Origin: a bacterium
Lineage (GTDB): Bacteria; Armatimonadota; Zipacnadia; Zipacnadales; UBA11051
Reading direction: 5' to 3'
DNA: 52,441 nt
Assembly (NCBI GenBank): GCA_021372615.1
Contig: JAJFUB010000070.1
Coordinates: 1-52,441 of the forward strand
In this document: positions 42,212 to 50,353 of the stretch, piece by piece
How the letters are laid out: every line of letters begins with the position of its first letter
Position numbering within the stretch: position 1 is the stretch's first letter
Made by a program: the position numbers and the translations under genes
Notes under the pieces: model-generated
Told to the model about the DNA's origin: nothing
Seen by the model: only the letters and a program-made list of their open reading frames with translations
Database searches by the model: none

Positions 42212-43546
42212 ATGTTTGAGTCACTGACCGATAAGCTACAGGCCGCCTTTCGGCATCTTTCCAGCCATGGGAAGCTGACGGCCAAGGACGTCCGCAACGG
42301 GCTCAAAGAAGTCAACATGGCCCTGCTGGAAGCGGACGTCAACTACCAGGTCGTCAAGCAGTTCGTCCGCGATGTGACGGACGAGGCCCTGGGCGAGAAG
42401 ATCCTGTCAGGCCTCAACCCCACCCAGCAGATCGTGGGGATCGTGCACGAGAAGCTGGTGCACCTGCTGGGCGACGCCGCTGTGCCGATCAAGCTGGCGT
42501 CCAAGCCACCCACCGTTGTGGTCATGGCCGGCCTGCAGGGCAGTGGCAAGACGACCACCGCGGGGAAACTCGGCCGGTTGTTTGTGCGGCAGGGACACCG
42601 CCCCTTGCTCGTGGCGGCGGACATCTACCGCCCGGCGGCCATCGAGCAGTTGCGCCAGGTGGGCGCTGGCGCCGAGATCGACGTCTTCACGCTGGAGGGC
42701 GCCAACCCGGTCGAGATTGCCCGGGCCGGCGCGACGCACGCGGCGAACCACAACTTTGACGTCGTCATCATTGACACCGCCGGACGCCTGCAGATTGACG
42801 AACAGATGATGCAGGAAGTCCAGGACATCGAGCGCTCCTTCGCCCAGACCGAGACGCTGCTGGTCATTGACGCCATGACCGGGCAGGATGCCATCAACGT
42901 CGCGGCGGAGTTCGGCGACAAGCTCAAGCTCGACGGCCTGGTCCTGACCAAGCTGGACGGCGACGCTCGCGGCGGCGCGGCCCTGTCGGCGCGGGCCGTG
43001 ACCGGCGTCCCCATCAAGTTCGTGGGCGTGGGCGAGAAGCTCGACGGGCTCGAGGTCTTCCATCCCGACCGCATGGCCCAGCGCATCCTGGGCATGGGCG
43101 ATGTCCTGACGCTGATCGAGAAGGCCCAGCAGGCCGTTGACGGCGAGCAGGCGCTCAAGCTCCAGAAGCGGATGCTGTCGGCGAAGTTCGACCTGGAGGA
43201 CTTCCGCGCGCATCTGGCCAACGTCCGCAAGATGGGGCCGCTCGACCAGGTCATGAAGCTCATCCCCGGCGCCCAGAAGATGATGGGCAACATGATGCCG
43301 GAGGACTTCGACGAGCGCGAGATGGACGTCGTGGACGCCATCATCTCCTCGATGACCAAACAGGAGCGGCGTAACCCGGATGTTCTCAACGCCAGCCGCA
43401 AGCGGCGCATCGCCGCCGGCAGCGGCACCAGCGTGCAGGACATCAACATCCTGCTCAAGCAGTTCCGCGAGCTGGCGAAGATGATGAAAGCGATGTCGTC
43501 GGGCAAGCCGGTCAACATCGGCGGCATGCGCATCGGCAGGATGTAA
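42212..43546 (+). CDS. ffh: Signal recognition particle protein Ffh
   Basis: 444-residue SRP54/Ffh, the GTPase that binds signal sequences and SRP RNA for co-translational membrane targeting. N domain: MFESLTDKLQAAFRHLSSHG. G domain: GLQGSGKTTTAGKL (P-loop), DTAGRLQID, TKLDGDARGG and GVGEKLDGLEVFHP. M domain: methionine-containing helices from about residue 320 (RMLSAKFDLEDFRAHL, GAQKMMGNMMPEDF), ending KMMKAMSSGKP. The ATG at 42212 was chosen because family homology starts there; a GTG at 42194 would add six residues. No clear Shine-Dalgarno site is seen upstream. It leads the ffh-rpsP-khpA-ylqD-rimM-trmD-rplS operon. Confidence 0.97.
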   Translation: MFESLTDKLQAAFRHLSSHGKLTAKDVRNGLKEVNMALLEADVNYQVVKQFVRDVTDEALGEKILSGLNPTQQIVGIVHEKLVHLLGDAAVPIKLASKPPTVVVMAGLQGSGKTTTAGKLGRLFVRQGHRPLLVAADIYRPAAIEQLRQVGAGAEIDVFTLEGANPVEIARAGATHAANHNFDVVIIDTAGRLQIDEQMMQEVQDIERSFAQTETLLVIDAMTGQDAINVAAEFGDKLKLDGLVLTKLDGDARGGAALSARAVTGVPIKFVGVGEKLDGLEVFHPDRMAQRILGMGDVLTLIEKAQQAVDGEQALKLQKRMLSAKFDLEDFRAHLANVRKMGPLDQVMKLIPGAQKMMGNMMPEDFDEREMDVVDAIISSMTKQERRNPDVLNASRKRRIAAGSGTSVQDINILLKQFRELAKMMKAMSSGKPVNIGGMRIGRM

Positions 43547-43547
43547 C

Positions 43548-43565
43548 GGCGCGCGTCATCGCGCC
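43548..43565. repeat. REP-like palindrome directly after ffh stop
   Basis: GGCGCGCG-TC-ATCGCGCC, a two-base variant of the palindrome found after khpA and in the ispDF-acnA spacer. It begins one base after the ffh TAA stop. A further small palindrome, GGCGCG-CAA-CGCGCC, lies at 43588-43602. Confidence 0.6.
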
Positions 43566-43623
43566 ATGGCCACATCGGTCGCACTGGGGCGCGCAACGCG
43601 CCTCCTTCACATATCTCGCCATC

Positions 43624-43640
43624 CCCCGGAGTGTCCGGGG
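43624..43640. repeat. Small hairpin before rpsP
   Basis: CCCCGGA, loop GTG, TCCGGGG, ending 28 bases before the rpsP start. It could influence the ffh/rpsP expression ratio. Confidence 0.5.
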
Positions 43641-43667
43641 CTGCCAGGGCGAAAGGGAGCAACCGAA

Positions 43668-43958
43668 TTGGCGACTCGCATTCGACTCAAGCGTACCGGA
43701 TCCAAGAAGCAGCCGTACTACCGCCTGGTCGTGGCCGACCAGCGCAGCCCGCGCGGCGGCCGCGCGATTGAGGACCTCGGCGTCTACGGCCCGGTCCTCA
43801 ACCCCCCGCTGGTGCAGGTCAACCAGGAGCGCGTGCTCCACTGGCTGATGCAGGGCGCACAGCCCTCGGACACCGCCCGCTCGATCCTGTCGAAGCTGGG
43901 CATCATGGCCGCCTTTGCCGAGGCGCAGAAGGCGCGCAAGGCAGCGAAGACGGAGTAG
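43668..43958 (+). CDS. rpsP: 30S ribosomal protein S16
   Basis: 96-residue S16. The start ATRIRLKRTGSKKQPYYRLV is the family signature, then ADQRSPRGGRAIEDLGVYGP. The tail is short and Ala/Lys-rich. The TTG at 43668 was chosen because homology begins there and AAAGGGAG lies eight bases upstream; an upstream ATG at 43566 would add 34 residues covering an intergenic palindrome. It is second in the ffh operon. Confidence 0.96.
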   Translation: MATRIRLKRTGSKKQPYYRLVVADQRSPRGGRAIEDLGVYGPVLNPPLVQVNQERVLHWLMQGAQPSDTARSILSKLGIMAAFAEAQKARKAAKTE

Positions 43959-43971
43959 CGAGCGTGGCCAT

Positions 43972-43993
43972 GCGCGCGTGGGGACACGCGCGC
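43972..43993. repeat. Perfect hairpin between rpsP and khpA
   Basis: GCGCGCGTG, loop GGGA, CACGCGCGC. It has a nine-base-pair stem 13 bases after the rpsP stop, without a T-run. It may protect the upstream mRNA segment. Confidence 0.6.
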
Positions 43994-44051
43994 CCACGTG
44001 GTGACATTGGCGGCCACGCGGAGCAACCATACCCATGGACTGGGGCCGGAT

Positions 44052-44282
44052 ATGAACGAATTGGTTGAGTACATGGTCAAGTCCCTCGTGGACGACCCGG
44101 CCAAGGTGCACGTCAACCAGATCGAGGGCCAGGGCGTCACGATCTATGAGGTCTCAGTGGCGCCGAACGACCTGGGCCGCGTGATCGGCCGCCATGGCCG
44201 GATCGCCAACGCACTGCGCACGGTCGCCAAGGCCGCGGCCAGCAAGCACGACAGCCGGGTCACGATCGAGATCATGTCGTAG
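44052..44282 (+). CDS. khpA: KH-domain RNA-binding protein KhpA (YlqC)
   Basis: 76-residue KhpA, exactly family length. It has MNELVEYMVKSLVDDPAKV at the start and the GXXG loop in GRVIGRHGRIANALR. KhpA with KhpB binds RNA and affects cell-wall synthesis and division in Gram-positive bacteria. The ATG at 44052 replaces an upstream start (43998) that lacks family homology. The TAG stop forms the first bases of a REP-like repeat. Confidence 0.95.
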   Translation: MNELVEYMVKSLVDDPAKVHVNQIEGQGVTIYEVSVAPNDLGRVIGRHGRIANALRTVAKAAASKHDSRVTIEIMS

Positions 44283-44283
44283 C

Positions 44284-44301
44284 GGCGCGATTCATCGCGC
44301 C
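44284..44301. repeat. REP-like palindrome after khpA
   Basis: GGCGCGAT-TC-ATCGCGCC, a perfect 8-bp stem. With the preceding T-A-G-C it forms the unit TAGCGGCGCGATTCATCGCG found again near 50250. The khpA stop codon is the TAG of this unit. Confidence 0.75.
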
Positions 44302-44394
44302 GCGCACAATCGAGCATCAGGGACGGGGACAGACCCCCGTGGGCGCGCCGCGCCCGTCATGTTGGGGTCAGTCTCCCCTCGTTGGAGGCGGATG

Positions 44395-44880
44395 ATGGGC
44401 GTTCAAGTCAAGCGGACGGTGATCCTGCGGGCCATCGTCACCGACGAACTCAAGCAGCAGGTCAGCGACGAGTTGCAGGGAGCGGCGGATGAGATCGAGC
44501 AGCGCGTACAGCAGCTCGACTTCTCCACCAAGGCCTACATCACGGACCTGCAGCGGGCCGACCTGCAGCGCGCCATGGCGGTGCGCAAGCAGATCGAGGC
44601 CGAGAAGCAGAAGCAGAACGAACTGCGCGACGCACTGCTGGAGCGCAAGGCCCAGGTTGCCGTCCTCCAGAACGGCCAGGAGGTCATCCGCGGCACGCTC
44701 GAGAGCTACGTGGAGATCAACGAGGGCGACGATCTCTCCGTCCTGCTGGGCGGCACCGAGATTGTGACCAAGGACGGCATCGTCATCGAAATCCGCCAGC
44801 GCAGGCCGGAGGAGATCGTCGAGGCCGAGGAGACACCACTGCTGGTCACGCCGTCCCATGAGCCGTCACGCGAGCAGTGA
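44395..44880 (+). CDS. ylqD: YlqD-like protein
   Basis: 161-residue protein of the YlqD family (PF11068). It starts GVQVKRTVILRAIVTDELKQ, has a coiled-coil middle rich in Gln, Glu and Lys (QQLDFSTKAYITDLQ, RKQIEAEKQKQNELRDALLE), and ends in a small beta domain (GTLESYVEINEGDDLSVLLG, TEIVTKDGIVIEIRQ). The function is unknown. It sits between khpA and rimM as in B. subtilis, which supports the call. GGAGG precedes two ATGs, 44392 and 44395; the second has better spacing. It overlaps rimM by 23 bases. Confidence 0.88.
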   Translation: MGVQVKRTVILRAIVTDELKQQVSDELQGAADEIEQRVQQLDFSTKAYITDLQRADLQRAMAVRKQIEAEKQKQNELRDALLERKAQVAVLQNGQEVIRGTLESYVEINEGDDLSVLLGGTEIVTKDGIVIEIRQRRPEEIVEAEETPLLVTPSHEPSREQ

Positions 44881-45439
44881 GTATGACGTTCAGGTCGGTC
44901 GCGTCCTGGCTCCGCATGGCCTGCGCGGCCTCGTTCGCGTCCTGCCGCTGACTGACGTACCGGACCGTCATCGCACCTTGAAGCAAGTACTGGCGCGTGG
45001 GCCGGGACATCCTGGACCGGCCAGTGGGTCGTCCGGGACATCCGACCCCACGCGGCGCGAGCAGTTCCTGACTGTTGAGCGGGCTGAGCCCGCCCGGCAC
45101 GGCCTGTGGCTGGTCCGCTTCGAGGGCATTGAGGACCGGACGGCGGCCGAGAAGCTGCAGGGCGCCGAGCTGTTCATCCGCGATGAGGACCTCCCCCCCC
45201 TCCCGGAGGGGCGGTACTACATCCACCAGATCGTGGGCCTGCAGGTCCGCACGGTGGACGGGCGGGAACTTGGGCCGGTGACCGACGTGTTGCAGACCGG
45301 GGCCAATGACGTGTACGAGACGCCCGCCGGGTTGCTGCCGGCGACCGCCGAGGTCATCAAGCACATTGACCTGGAGGCGGGAACGATGCTGGTGGACCCG
45401 CTCCCAGGGATGATTGATGAGCCCGAAGATGCGGATTGA
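44858..45439 (+). CDS. rimM: 16S rRNA processing protein RimM
   Basis: 193-residue RimM, needed for 30S maturation around S19/h31-33. The N-terminal barrel has QVGRVLAPHGLRGLVRVLPLTD; the C-terminal PRC-barrel has PEGRYYIHQIVGLQVRTVDG and GANDVYET. An insertion rich in Gly/Pro/Ser (about residues 47-62) separates strands in the first domain. It is translationally coupled to both ylqD and trmD by overlaps. Confidence 0.93.
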   Translation: MSRHASSEYDVQVGRVLAPHGLRGLVRVLPLTDVPDRHRTLKQVLARGPGHPGPASGSSGTSDPTRREQFLTVERAEPARHGLWLVRFEGIEDRTAAEKLQGAELFIRDEDLPPLPEGRYYIHQIVGLQVRTVDGRELGPVTDVLQTGANDVYETPAGLLPATAEVIKHIDLEAGTMLVDPLPGMIDEPEDAD

Positions 45440-46154
45440 CATCATCACCATCTTCCCGGATTTCGTGCGCCAGGCCCTGTCGTTCAGCATCGTTGGCCGG
45501 GCCATCGCGGCCGGGACCATTCAGGCCCGGGCGCATGACCTGCGGGACTACACCCACGATGCGCACCGCACCGTGGACGACACCCCGTATGGCGGCGGGC
45601 CGGGGATGGTCATGAAGCCCGAGCCGTTCTTCGAGGCGGTGGAGGCCATCGCCGATCCGGAGCGGGCCCATGTGGTGCTGCTCACGCCGCAGGGGCGGTC
45701 GTTCGACCAGACGGTGGCGCGGTCGCTGTCGCAGCGAGAGCAGCTTGTCTTGCTGTGCGGTCACTACGAGGGTGTGGACGAGCGGGTCGCGACGTTGGCC
45801 CATGAGCAGATCTCGCTGGGCGATTTCGTCCTCACCGGCGCGGAGTTGCCGGCCCTGGTGGTGACCGATGCCGTCGTCCGGCTGTTGCCGGGTGTGCTGG
45901 GCAATGAAGCGTCGCCGCTGGACGAGAGTTTCAGCGGCTTGCTGGAGTATCCGCAGTATACGCGCCCCCCGGAGTACCGTGGGCTTTGTGCGCCCGAGGT
46001 GCTGACGGGGGGAGACCATGCGCAGGTGCGGCGCTGGCGGCGTCGTGAGGCGCTGAGACGCACACTGGAGCGGCGACCGGACTTGCTGGCGACCGCTGAA
46101 CTGAACGAAGAAGACTGGCGGCTGTTGCGCGAGCTGCAGGCCGCGGAAGATTGA
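45429..46154 (+). CDS. trmD: tRNA (guanine-N1)-methyltransferase TrmD
   Basis: 241-residue TrmD, which methylates G37 of tRNAs with S-adenosylmethionine. It starts [13 protein letters not shown]. The knot region shows [38 protein letters not shown] and [17 protein letters not shown], all family signatures. The ATG at 45429 lies inside the rimM end (11-base overlap); an upstream ATG (45414) is less likely. It directly precedes rplS. Confidence 0.97.
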   Translation: MRIDIITIFPDFVRQALSFSIVGRAIAAGTIQARAHDLRDYTHDAHRTVDDTPYGGGPGMVMKPEPFFEAVEAIADPERAHVVLLTPQGRSFDQTVARSLSQREQLVLLCGHYEGVDERVATLAHEQISLGDFVLTGAELPALVVTDAVVRLLPGVLGNEASPLDESFSGLLEYPQYTRPPEYRGLCAPEVLTGGDHAQVRRWRRREALRRTLERRPDLLATAELNEEDWRLLRELQAAED

Positions 46155-46164
46155 GGTGTTCCTG

Positions 46165-46650
46165 ATGATCAAAGCCCAACTCGAGTACGTCGCGAGCAAG
46201 CACCTGAAGCAGGACCTGCCCGAGTTCGCCCCCGGCGACACTGTGCGCGTCAACGTGAAGGTCGTGGAGCGCGTCCGCAACCAGGACCGCACCCGCCTGC
46301 AGGCGTTCGAGGGCATCGTCATCGCCCGGCGCGGCAATGACATCAACGAGGAGTTCACGGTCCGCCGCGTTTCCCATGGCGTCGGCTGCGAGCGCACCTT
46401 CCCGATCCATTCGCCGGTCATTGACAGCGTGAACGTGGTCCGCCATGGCGACGTGCGCCGGGCCAAGCTGTACTACCTGCGCGACCGCGTCGGCAAGCGG
46501 GCCCGGGTCCGCGAGCGCGCGCGCCGGTCCAAGGAAGTCGAGGCCGCCGAGGCCGCCAAGGCGGCCGCCGCCGCCACGGCAGCGGCTGAGAGCGCGGCTC
46601 AGGCCGAGGACACCGCCAGCGACGCGCCGGAGACTTCGGCCGAGAGTTAG
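46165..46650 (+). CDS. rplS: 50S ribosomal protein L19
   Basis: 161-residue L19. Core: [49 protein letters not shown] and [19 protein letters not shown]. The core ends near residue 118; a tail of about 45 residues made mostly of Ala and Glu follows, longer than usual. The ATG at 46165 is preferred over a GTG at 46156 because GAGGTG lies six bases upstream and the family start is reached. Confidence 0.96.
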   Translation: MIKAQLEYVASKHLKQDLPEFAPGDTVRVNVKVVERVRNQDRTRLQAFEGIVIARRGNDINEEFTVRRVSHGVGCERTFPIHSPVIDSVNVVRHGDVRRAKLYYLRDRVGKRARVRERARRSKEVEAAEAAKAAAAATAAAESAAQAEDTASDAPETSAES

Positions 46651-46682
46651 GGCGCTGCCTCGGCGCCAGCGAGAGCATCGTG

Positions 46683-46708
46683 TGGGGCAGGCGGTCCCGC
46701 CTGCCCCA
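46683..46708 (+). terminator. Terminator-like hairpin after rplS
   Basis: TGGGGCAGGCGG, TC, CCGCCTGCCCCA: an almost perfect palindrome followed by TTGCTCC. It ends the ffh-rplS operon, 33 bases after the rplS stop. Confidence 0.75.
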
Positions 46709-46803
46709 TTGCTCCATACCCATGCCAGTGCTCAACGGTCGCGCCGACAAGTGCCGTTGTCCGCTGCAACGCACCACAGCATCACCGCAAAGAAGACTGG
46801 CTC

Positions 46804-47712
46804 ATGCTTGCTTTCGACAGCCCCTGGTGGATTGTCAGCGCCATCGCCTTGACCGGCGCTCTGCGGGTCTGGATGGCCAACCTGGTGTCCCTGCCCAAGT
46901 GGGTGAGTTGGGTGCTGGTGGCCCTGGTGCCGATCAGAGTCGGGTGGCGGATGCGGGTGTGGTTGAACTCCCCGATGATGCCCGTCTCCCCCCCGGTGAT
47001 GGTGCTGATCCTCATCGCCACGGCGGTCGCCGTCCTGTACCTGTTCGACACCGACCGGGCCCGCAAGCACAAGCCCGGCATCATCGAGCTGATCGACTCG
47101 GCGCTCATCGCGCTGCTCCTGGTCTTCTGCATCCTCCGCCCCTTCGTCATCCAGGCCTTTTTCATCCCCTCGGCCTCGATGGAGAACACGCTGCTCATCA
47201 ACGACCGCATCCTGGTCAACAAGTTCTCGTACTTCTTCCGCGAGCCCCGGCACGGGGACATCATCGTGTTCCGCGCCCCGCCCCAGGCGGACCCGGGGAA
47301 GAAGGACTTCATCAAGCGCGTCATCGGCGTGCCCGGAGACCACATCTCGGTTCACGACGGCAAGCTGTGGCGCAATGGTCAACCCGTGAACGAGCCGTAC
47401 ATCCGCGAGACGCCGCTGTACGCCTGGCCGGTGGTGGGACGCGACCAGTTCGCCACCGGGGTGCTGGCCGACGAGAACGATGGACGACGCTGGATCGTGG
47501 ATGACCACGGCCTGCGGGTGACGGTAGGCGAGGTCATCGTGCCCCCCAGGGCGATCCTGGTCATGGGTGACAACCGCAACGACTCCAACGACAGCCATGC
47601 CTGGACCGACCCGGACACCGGTGCGTCTGCGCCCTTTGTCCCTCGTGAGAACGCCCTGGGCAAGGCCGAGGTCATCTTCTACCCCTTCCCGCGCATCCGC
47701 CTGACACGCTGA
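46804..47712 (+). CDS. lepB: Signal peptidase I
   Basis: 302-residue type I signal peptidase. Catalytic dyad: S125 in IPSASMENTL and K171 in KKDFIKRVIG. Further boxes: RPFVIQAFFIPSASM, GDIIVFRAP and MGDNRNDSNDSH. Three N-terminal membrane helices, two of them before residue 80, make the anchor longer than in short Gram-positive SipS enzymes. It cleaves Sec and Tat signal peptides on the outer membrane face and probably serves the many secreted proteins in this window. It follows rplS as in many operons. Confidence 0.95.
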   Translation: MLAFDSPWWIVSAIALTGALRVWMANLVSLPKWVSWVLVALVPIRVGWRMRVWLNSPMMPVSPPVMVLILIATAVAVLYLFDTDRARKHKPGIIELIDSALIALLLVFCILRPFVIQAFFIPSASMENTLLINDRILVNKFSYFFREPRHGDIIVFRAPPQADPGKKDFIKRVIGVPGDHISVHDGKLWRNGQPVNEPYIRETPLYAWPVVGRDQFATGVLADENDGRRWIVDDHGLRVTVGEVIVPPRAILVMGDNRNDSNDSHAWTDPDTGASAPFVPRENALGKAEVIFYPFPRIRLTR

Positions 47713-47845
47713 GGAGGCCCGGCGCAGGTGCTTTGCGGCCGCCGCGGGGAACCTCGCGCGGCCCGCAGGCTACTCTAGCTCGGGGGATTGTCGTTTCCGT
47801 CGAGGAATTGCCGCGTTTGTCTCGCACCCGTAGGGTAAGATATCG

Positions 47846-47851
47846 TATAAT
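47846..47851 (+). promoter_or_regulatory. Possible -10 box upstream of PIN-TRAM gene
   Basis: TATAAT sits in the 243-base spacer after lepB, about 105 bases before the next start codon, in an otherwise GC-rich stretch. No convincing -35 box stands 16-18 bases upstream, so support is limited. Nothing else is evident in 47713-47955. Confidence 0.35.
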
Positions 47852-47955
47852 GCCGGAGCCGGTTTCCGCCTGCGCGGAGGGAAGACTTCCCCGACCGGTC
47901 GTCCGTCGGCATCGCCTGAAGTGCTAACGCCCTGTTTCCTGAAGGGGGCAACGAC

Positions 47956-49056
47956 ATGATTCTACTTCGTGGGTTGTGGTCGCTTTTCGTGGGCGCAGTC
48001 ACGCTCGTGGGTGTCATGGGTGGCGCCATCGTCCACACCCTGGTGCAGCCCAAGCTGCCCGACAACCTGAGCACGCTGCAGGCCACGTCCTTTCACGTCG
48101 GCTTGCTCGTGGTCGGCGGGCTGGTCGGGTTCCTCGTCTCGGTCTACTCGTTCCGCTCTCTCGTCCATTTCGTGAACCGCATGGAGACCGTGTCCCTGCT
48201 GGACAAGGTCGCCGCGGTGCTCGGCGTGCTGCTAGGCCTCACGGTCTCGCTGCTGGCCACGACGCCCCTCGCTACCGCGAGCTTCGGGCTTCCGATCCGC
48301 ATTTTCGTCGCCATGGTCTTCGTCATCCTGGGGGTCGGCTTCACCATCAGCGCCAAGCAGCAGATCGTCTACGTCTTTCCCAGCCTCGCCACGCGCACGC
48401 CGGTGACGGAGGACCAGGCGCCGGCACGCTCCAAGATGCTGGACACCAACATCATCATTGACGGCCGCATCGCCGACATCTGCGGCACAGGCTTCCTGGA
48501 GGGGCCGGTGCTGGTCCCCGGCTTCGTGCTGCGCGAGCTGCACCACATCGCCGACTCGGCCGACAGCCTCAAGCGCGCCCGCGGCCGGCGAGGCCTCGAG
48601 GTGCTCAACCGCCTCAAGAAGATGCCCAACGCCGATGTGCGCATCTTCGAGGAATACCCGGCCAGCGATCTGCCGGGCGAGGACGTGGATGTGCGCCTGG
48701 TGAAGCTGGCCAAGGAGCTCGGCGCGGGGGTCGTCACGAACGACTACTCGGTCAACGAGATCGCCAAGCTGCACAACGTCAAGGTGCTCAATGTCAATGA
48801 GCTGGCCGGCGCGATGCGGCCGGTCTACCTGCCCGGCGAAGAGGTCATGGTCACGATCGTCAAGGAAGGCAAGGAGCCCGGGCAGGGCGTGGCCTACCTC
48901 GATGACGGCACGATGGTCGTGGTCGAGCACGCCAGCAAGTTCGTGGGCCAGACGGTGCCCGCCGTGGTCACCAGCGCTCTGCAGACCAGCGCCGGCAAGA
49001 TGATCTTCAGCGACCTCGCCACCGATGATGCCCCGCCGAAGGCCGGCCGCAAGTGA
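47956..49056 (+). CDS. yacL: PIN-TRAM domain membrane protein (YacL family)
   Basis: 366-residue protein with four N-terminal membrane helices ([70 protein letters not shown]). A PIN nuclease domain follows from residue 155 ([62 protein letters not shown]), with the acidic residues kept. A C-terminal TRAM domain (ARK-type barrel, about 290-350) has [20 protein letters not shown]. It matches YacL, a putative membrane ribonuclease that in Firmicutes precedes ispD-ispF, exactly as here. RBS GAAGGGGG. Confidence 0.92.
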   Translation: MILLRGLWSLFVGAVTLVGVMGGAIVHTLVQPKLPDNLSTLQATSFHVGLLVVGGLVGFLVSVYSFRSLVHFVNRMETVSLLDKVAAVLGVLLGLTVSLLATTPLATASFGLPIRIFVAMVFVILGVGFTISAKQQIVYVFPSLATRTPVTEDQAPARSKMLDTNIIIDGRIADICGTGFLEGPVLVPGFVLRELHHIADSADSLKRARGRRGLEVLNRLKKMPNADVRIFEEYPASDLPGEDVDVRLVKLAKELGAGVVTNDYSVNEIAKLHNVKVLNVNELAGAMRPVYLPGEEVMVTIVKEGKEPGQGVAYLDDGTMVVVEHASKFVGQTVPAVVTSALQTSAGKMIFSDLATDDAPPKAGRK

Positions 49057-50216
49057 GCGAGCGGGTGGCGGCGCTGATCGTGGCGGCCGGCGCCGGCGAG
49101 CGGTTCGGCGGACCTGTTCCGAAGGTGTTCGTCCCCCTGGCCGGGCGCCCGTTGTTGCTGTGGGCCGTCCAGGCCTATGCCGACCACCCCGAGGTAGACG
49201 CCGTCGCCCTCGTCGTCGCCCCCGACTATGTCGTCCCGGCCACAGAGCTCTGTCGTGAGGTCGGAGACGTTCTCGTCGTCGCCGGGGGACCGGAGCGGCG
49301 GCAGTCGGTGCTCAACGGCCTGCGCGCACTCGGGGCCCGAACGCCCGACCTGGTCGCCATCCATGACGGCGCCCGACCCCTCGTGACGCCCGAGATCATC
49401 AGCGACAGCCTGCGCGTGTGTCGCGCCCACGGCGCGGCCCTGACGGCTGTCGCGGCGACGGATACCGTCAAGCGTGTGGCCGACGGCCGCATTGTCGAGA
49501 CCATTGACCGCCACGAGGTCTACCTGGCGCAGACGCCACAGACGTTCCGCTATGACCTCATCCGGCAGGCCCACGAGCAGGCGGAGGCCGAGGGCTGGGC
49601 CGTGACCGATGACGCGATGCTGCTCGAGCGGCTCGGGCACACAGTGGCCATCAGCCCCGGCCATGCTCGCAACCTGAAGGTCACCACGCCCGACGATCTG
49701 CCCCGCGCGGAGGCATGGCTACGTGGGGAGAGCGGGGGTACGCCGCGGGTCGGGCATGGCTTCGACCTGCACCGGTTGGTCGAGGGGCGGCGGCTCGTGC
49801 TGGGCGGCGTGGAGATCGCGCATGGCAAGGGCCTGCTGGGCCACTCGGATGCCGACGCGGCGCTGCATGCTATTGCTGACGCGCTCCTGGGAGCCTGTGC
49901 CCTGGGCGACATCGGCCGGCACTTCCCGGACACCGACCCGGCGTTCCGGGACGCTGACAGCCGGGAGCTGTTGCGGCAGGTCGTCGCGCTCGTGCGTCAG
50001 GCCGGCTGGCAGCCCGCCAACGTGGATGTGACGATCATCGCCCAGGAGCCGCGCCTGGCCCCGCACGTCGAGGCCATGCGTGAAAGTACGGCGGAGGCGT
50101 TGGGATTGCCGCCGACGGCGGTGAGCTACAAGGCCACGACCATGGAGCGCCTGGGCCCGATCGGCGAGGGTCTGGCCATCGCGGCCGAGGCCGTCGTCCT
50201 GCTGACACCGCAGTAG
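49053..50216 (+). CDS. ispDF: IspD-IspF bifunctional enzyme
   Basis: 387-residue fusion of two MEP-pathway enzymes. Residues 1-225: IspD (MEP cytidylyltransferase) with [29 protein letters not shown] and [10 protein letters not shown]. Residues 230-387: IspF (MECDP synthase) with the zinc DxH in [27 protein letters not shown] and [10 protein letters not shown]. It makes MECDP from MEP via CDP-ME; the kinase IspE acts between the two halves. The GTG start overlaps the yacL TGA as GTGA. The TAG stop belongs to a REP-like unit. Confidence 0.96.
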   Translation: MSERVAALIVAAGAGERFGGPVPKVFVPLAGRPLLLWAVQAYADHPEVDAVALVVAPDYVVPATELCREVGDVLVVAGGPERRQSVLNGLRALGARTPDLVAIHDGARPLVTPEIISDSLRVCRAHGAALTAVAATDTVKRVADGRIVETIDRHEVYLAQTPQTFRYDLIRQAHEQAEAEGWAVTDDAMLLERLGHTVAISPGHARNLKVTTPDDLPRAEAWLRGESGGTPRVGHGFDLHRLVEGRRLVLGGVEIAHGKGLLGHSDADAALHAIADALLGACALGDIGRHFPDTDPAFRDADSRELLRQVVALVRQAGWQPANVDVTIIAQEPRLAPHVEAMRESTAEALGLPPTAVSYKATTMERLGPIGEGLAIAAEAVVLLTPQ

Positions 50217-50217
50217 C

Positions 50218-50325
50218 GGCGTGATGGACCGCGCCCATGACCCGCCGGTAGCGGCGCGATTCATCGCGCCCGTCACACACCCATAGCGGCGCGGCCCTAG
50301 CGCGCCCGGCGCAATGAGTTGCGCC
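50218..50325. repeat. Cluster of four REP-like palindromes before aconitase gene
   Basis: Four units lie in the ispDF-acnA spacer: GGCGTGAT-GG-ACCGCGCC (50218-50235), GGCGCGAT-TC-ATCGCGCC (50253-50270), GGCGCG...CGCGCC (50288-50306) and GGCGCAA-TGAG-TTGCGCC (50308-50325). The first three are preceded by TAGC. The first begins directly after the ispDF stop. The whole 137-base spacer is made of these repeats plus the aconitase ribosome site. Confidence 0.8.
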
Positions 50326-50353
50326 CCTACAACGCCCACCGGAGGCAGTACCG

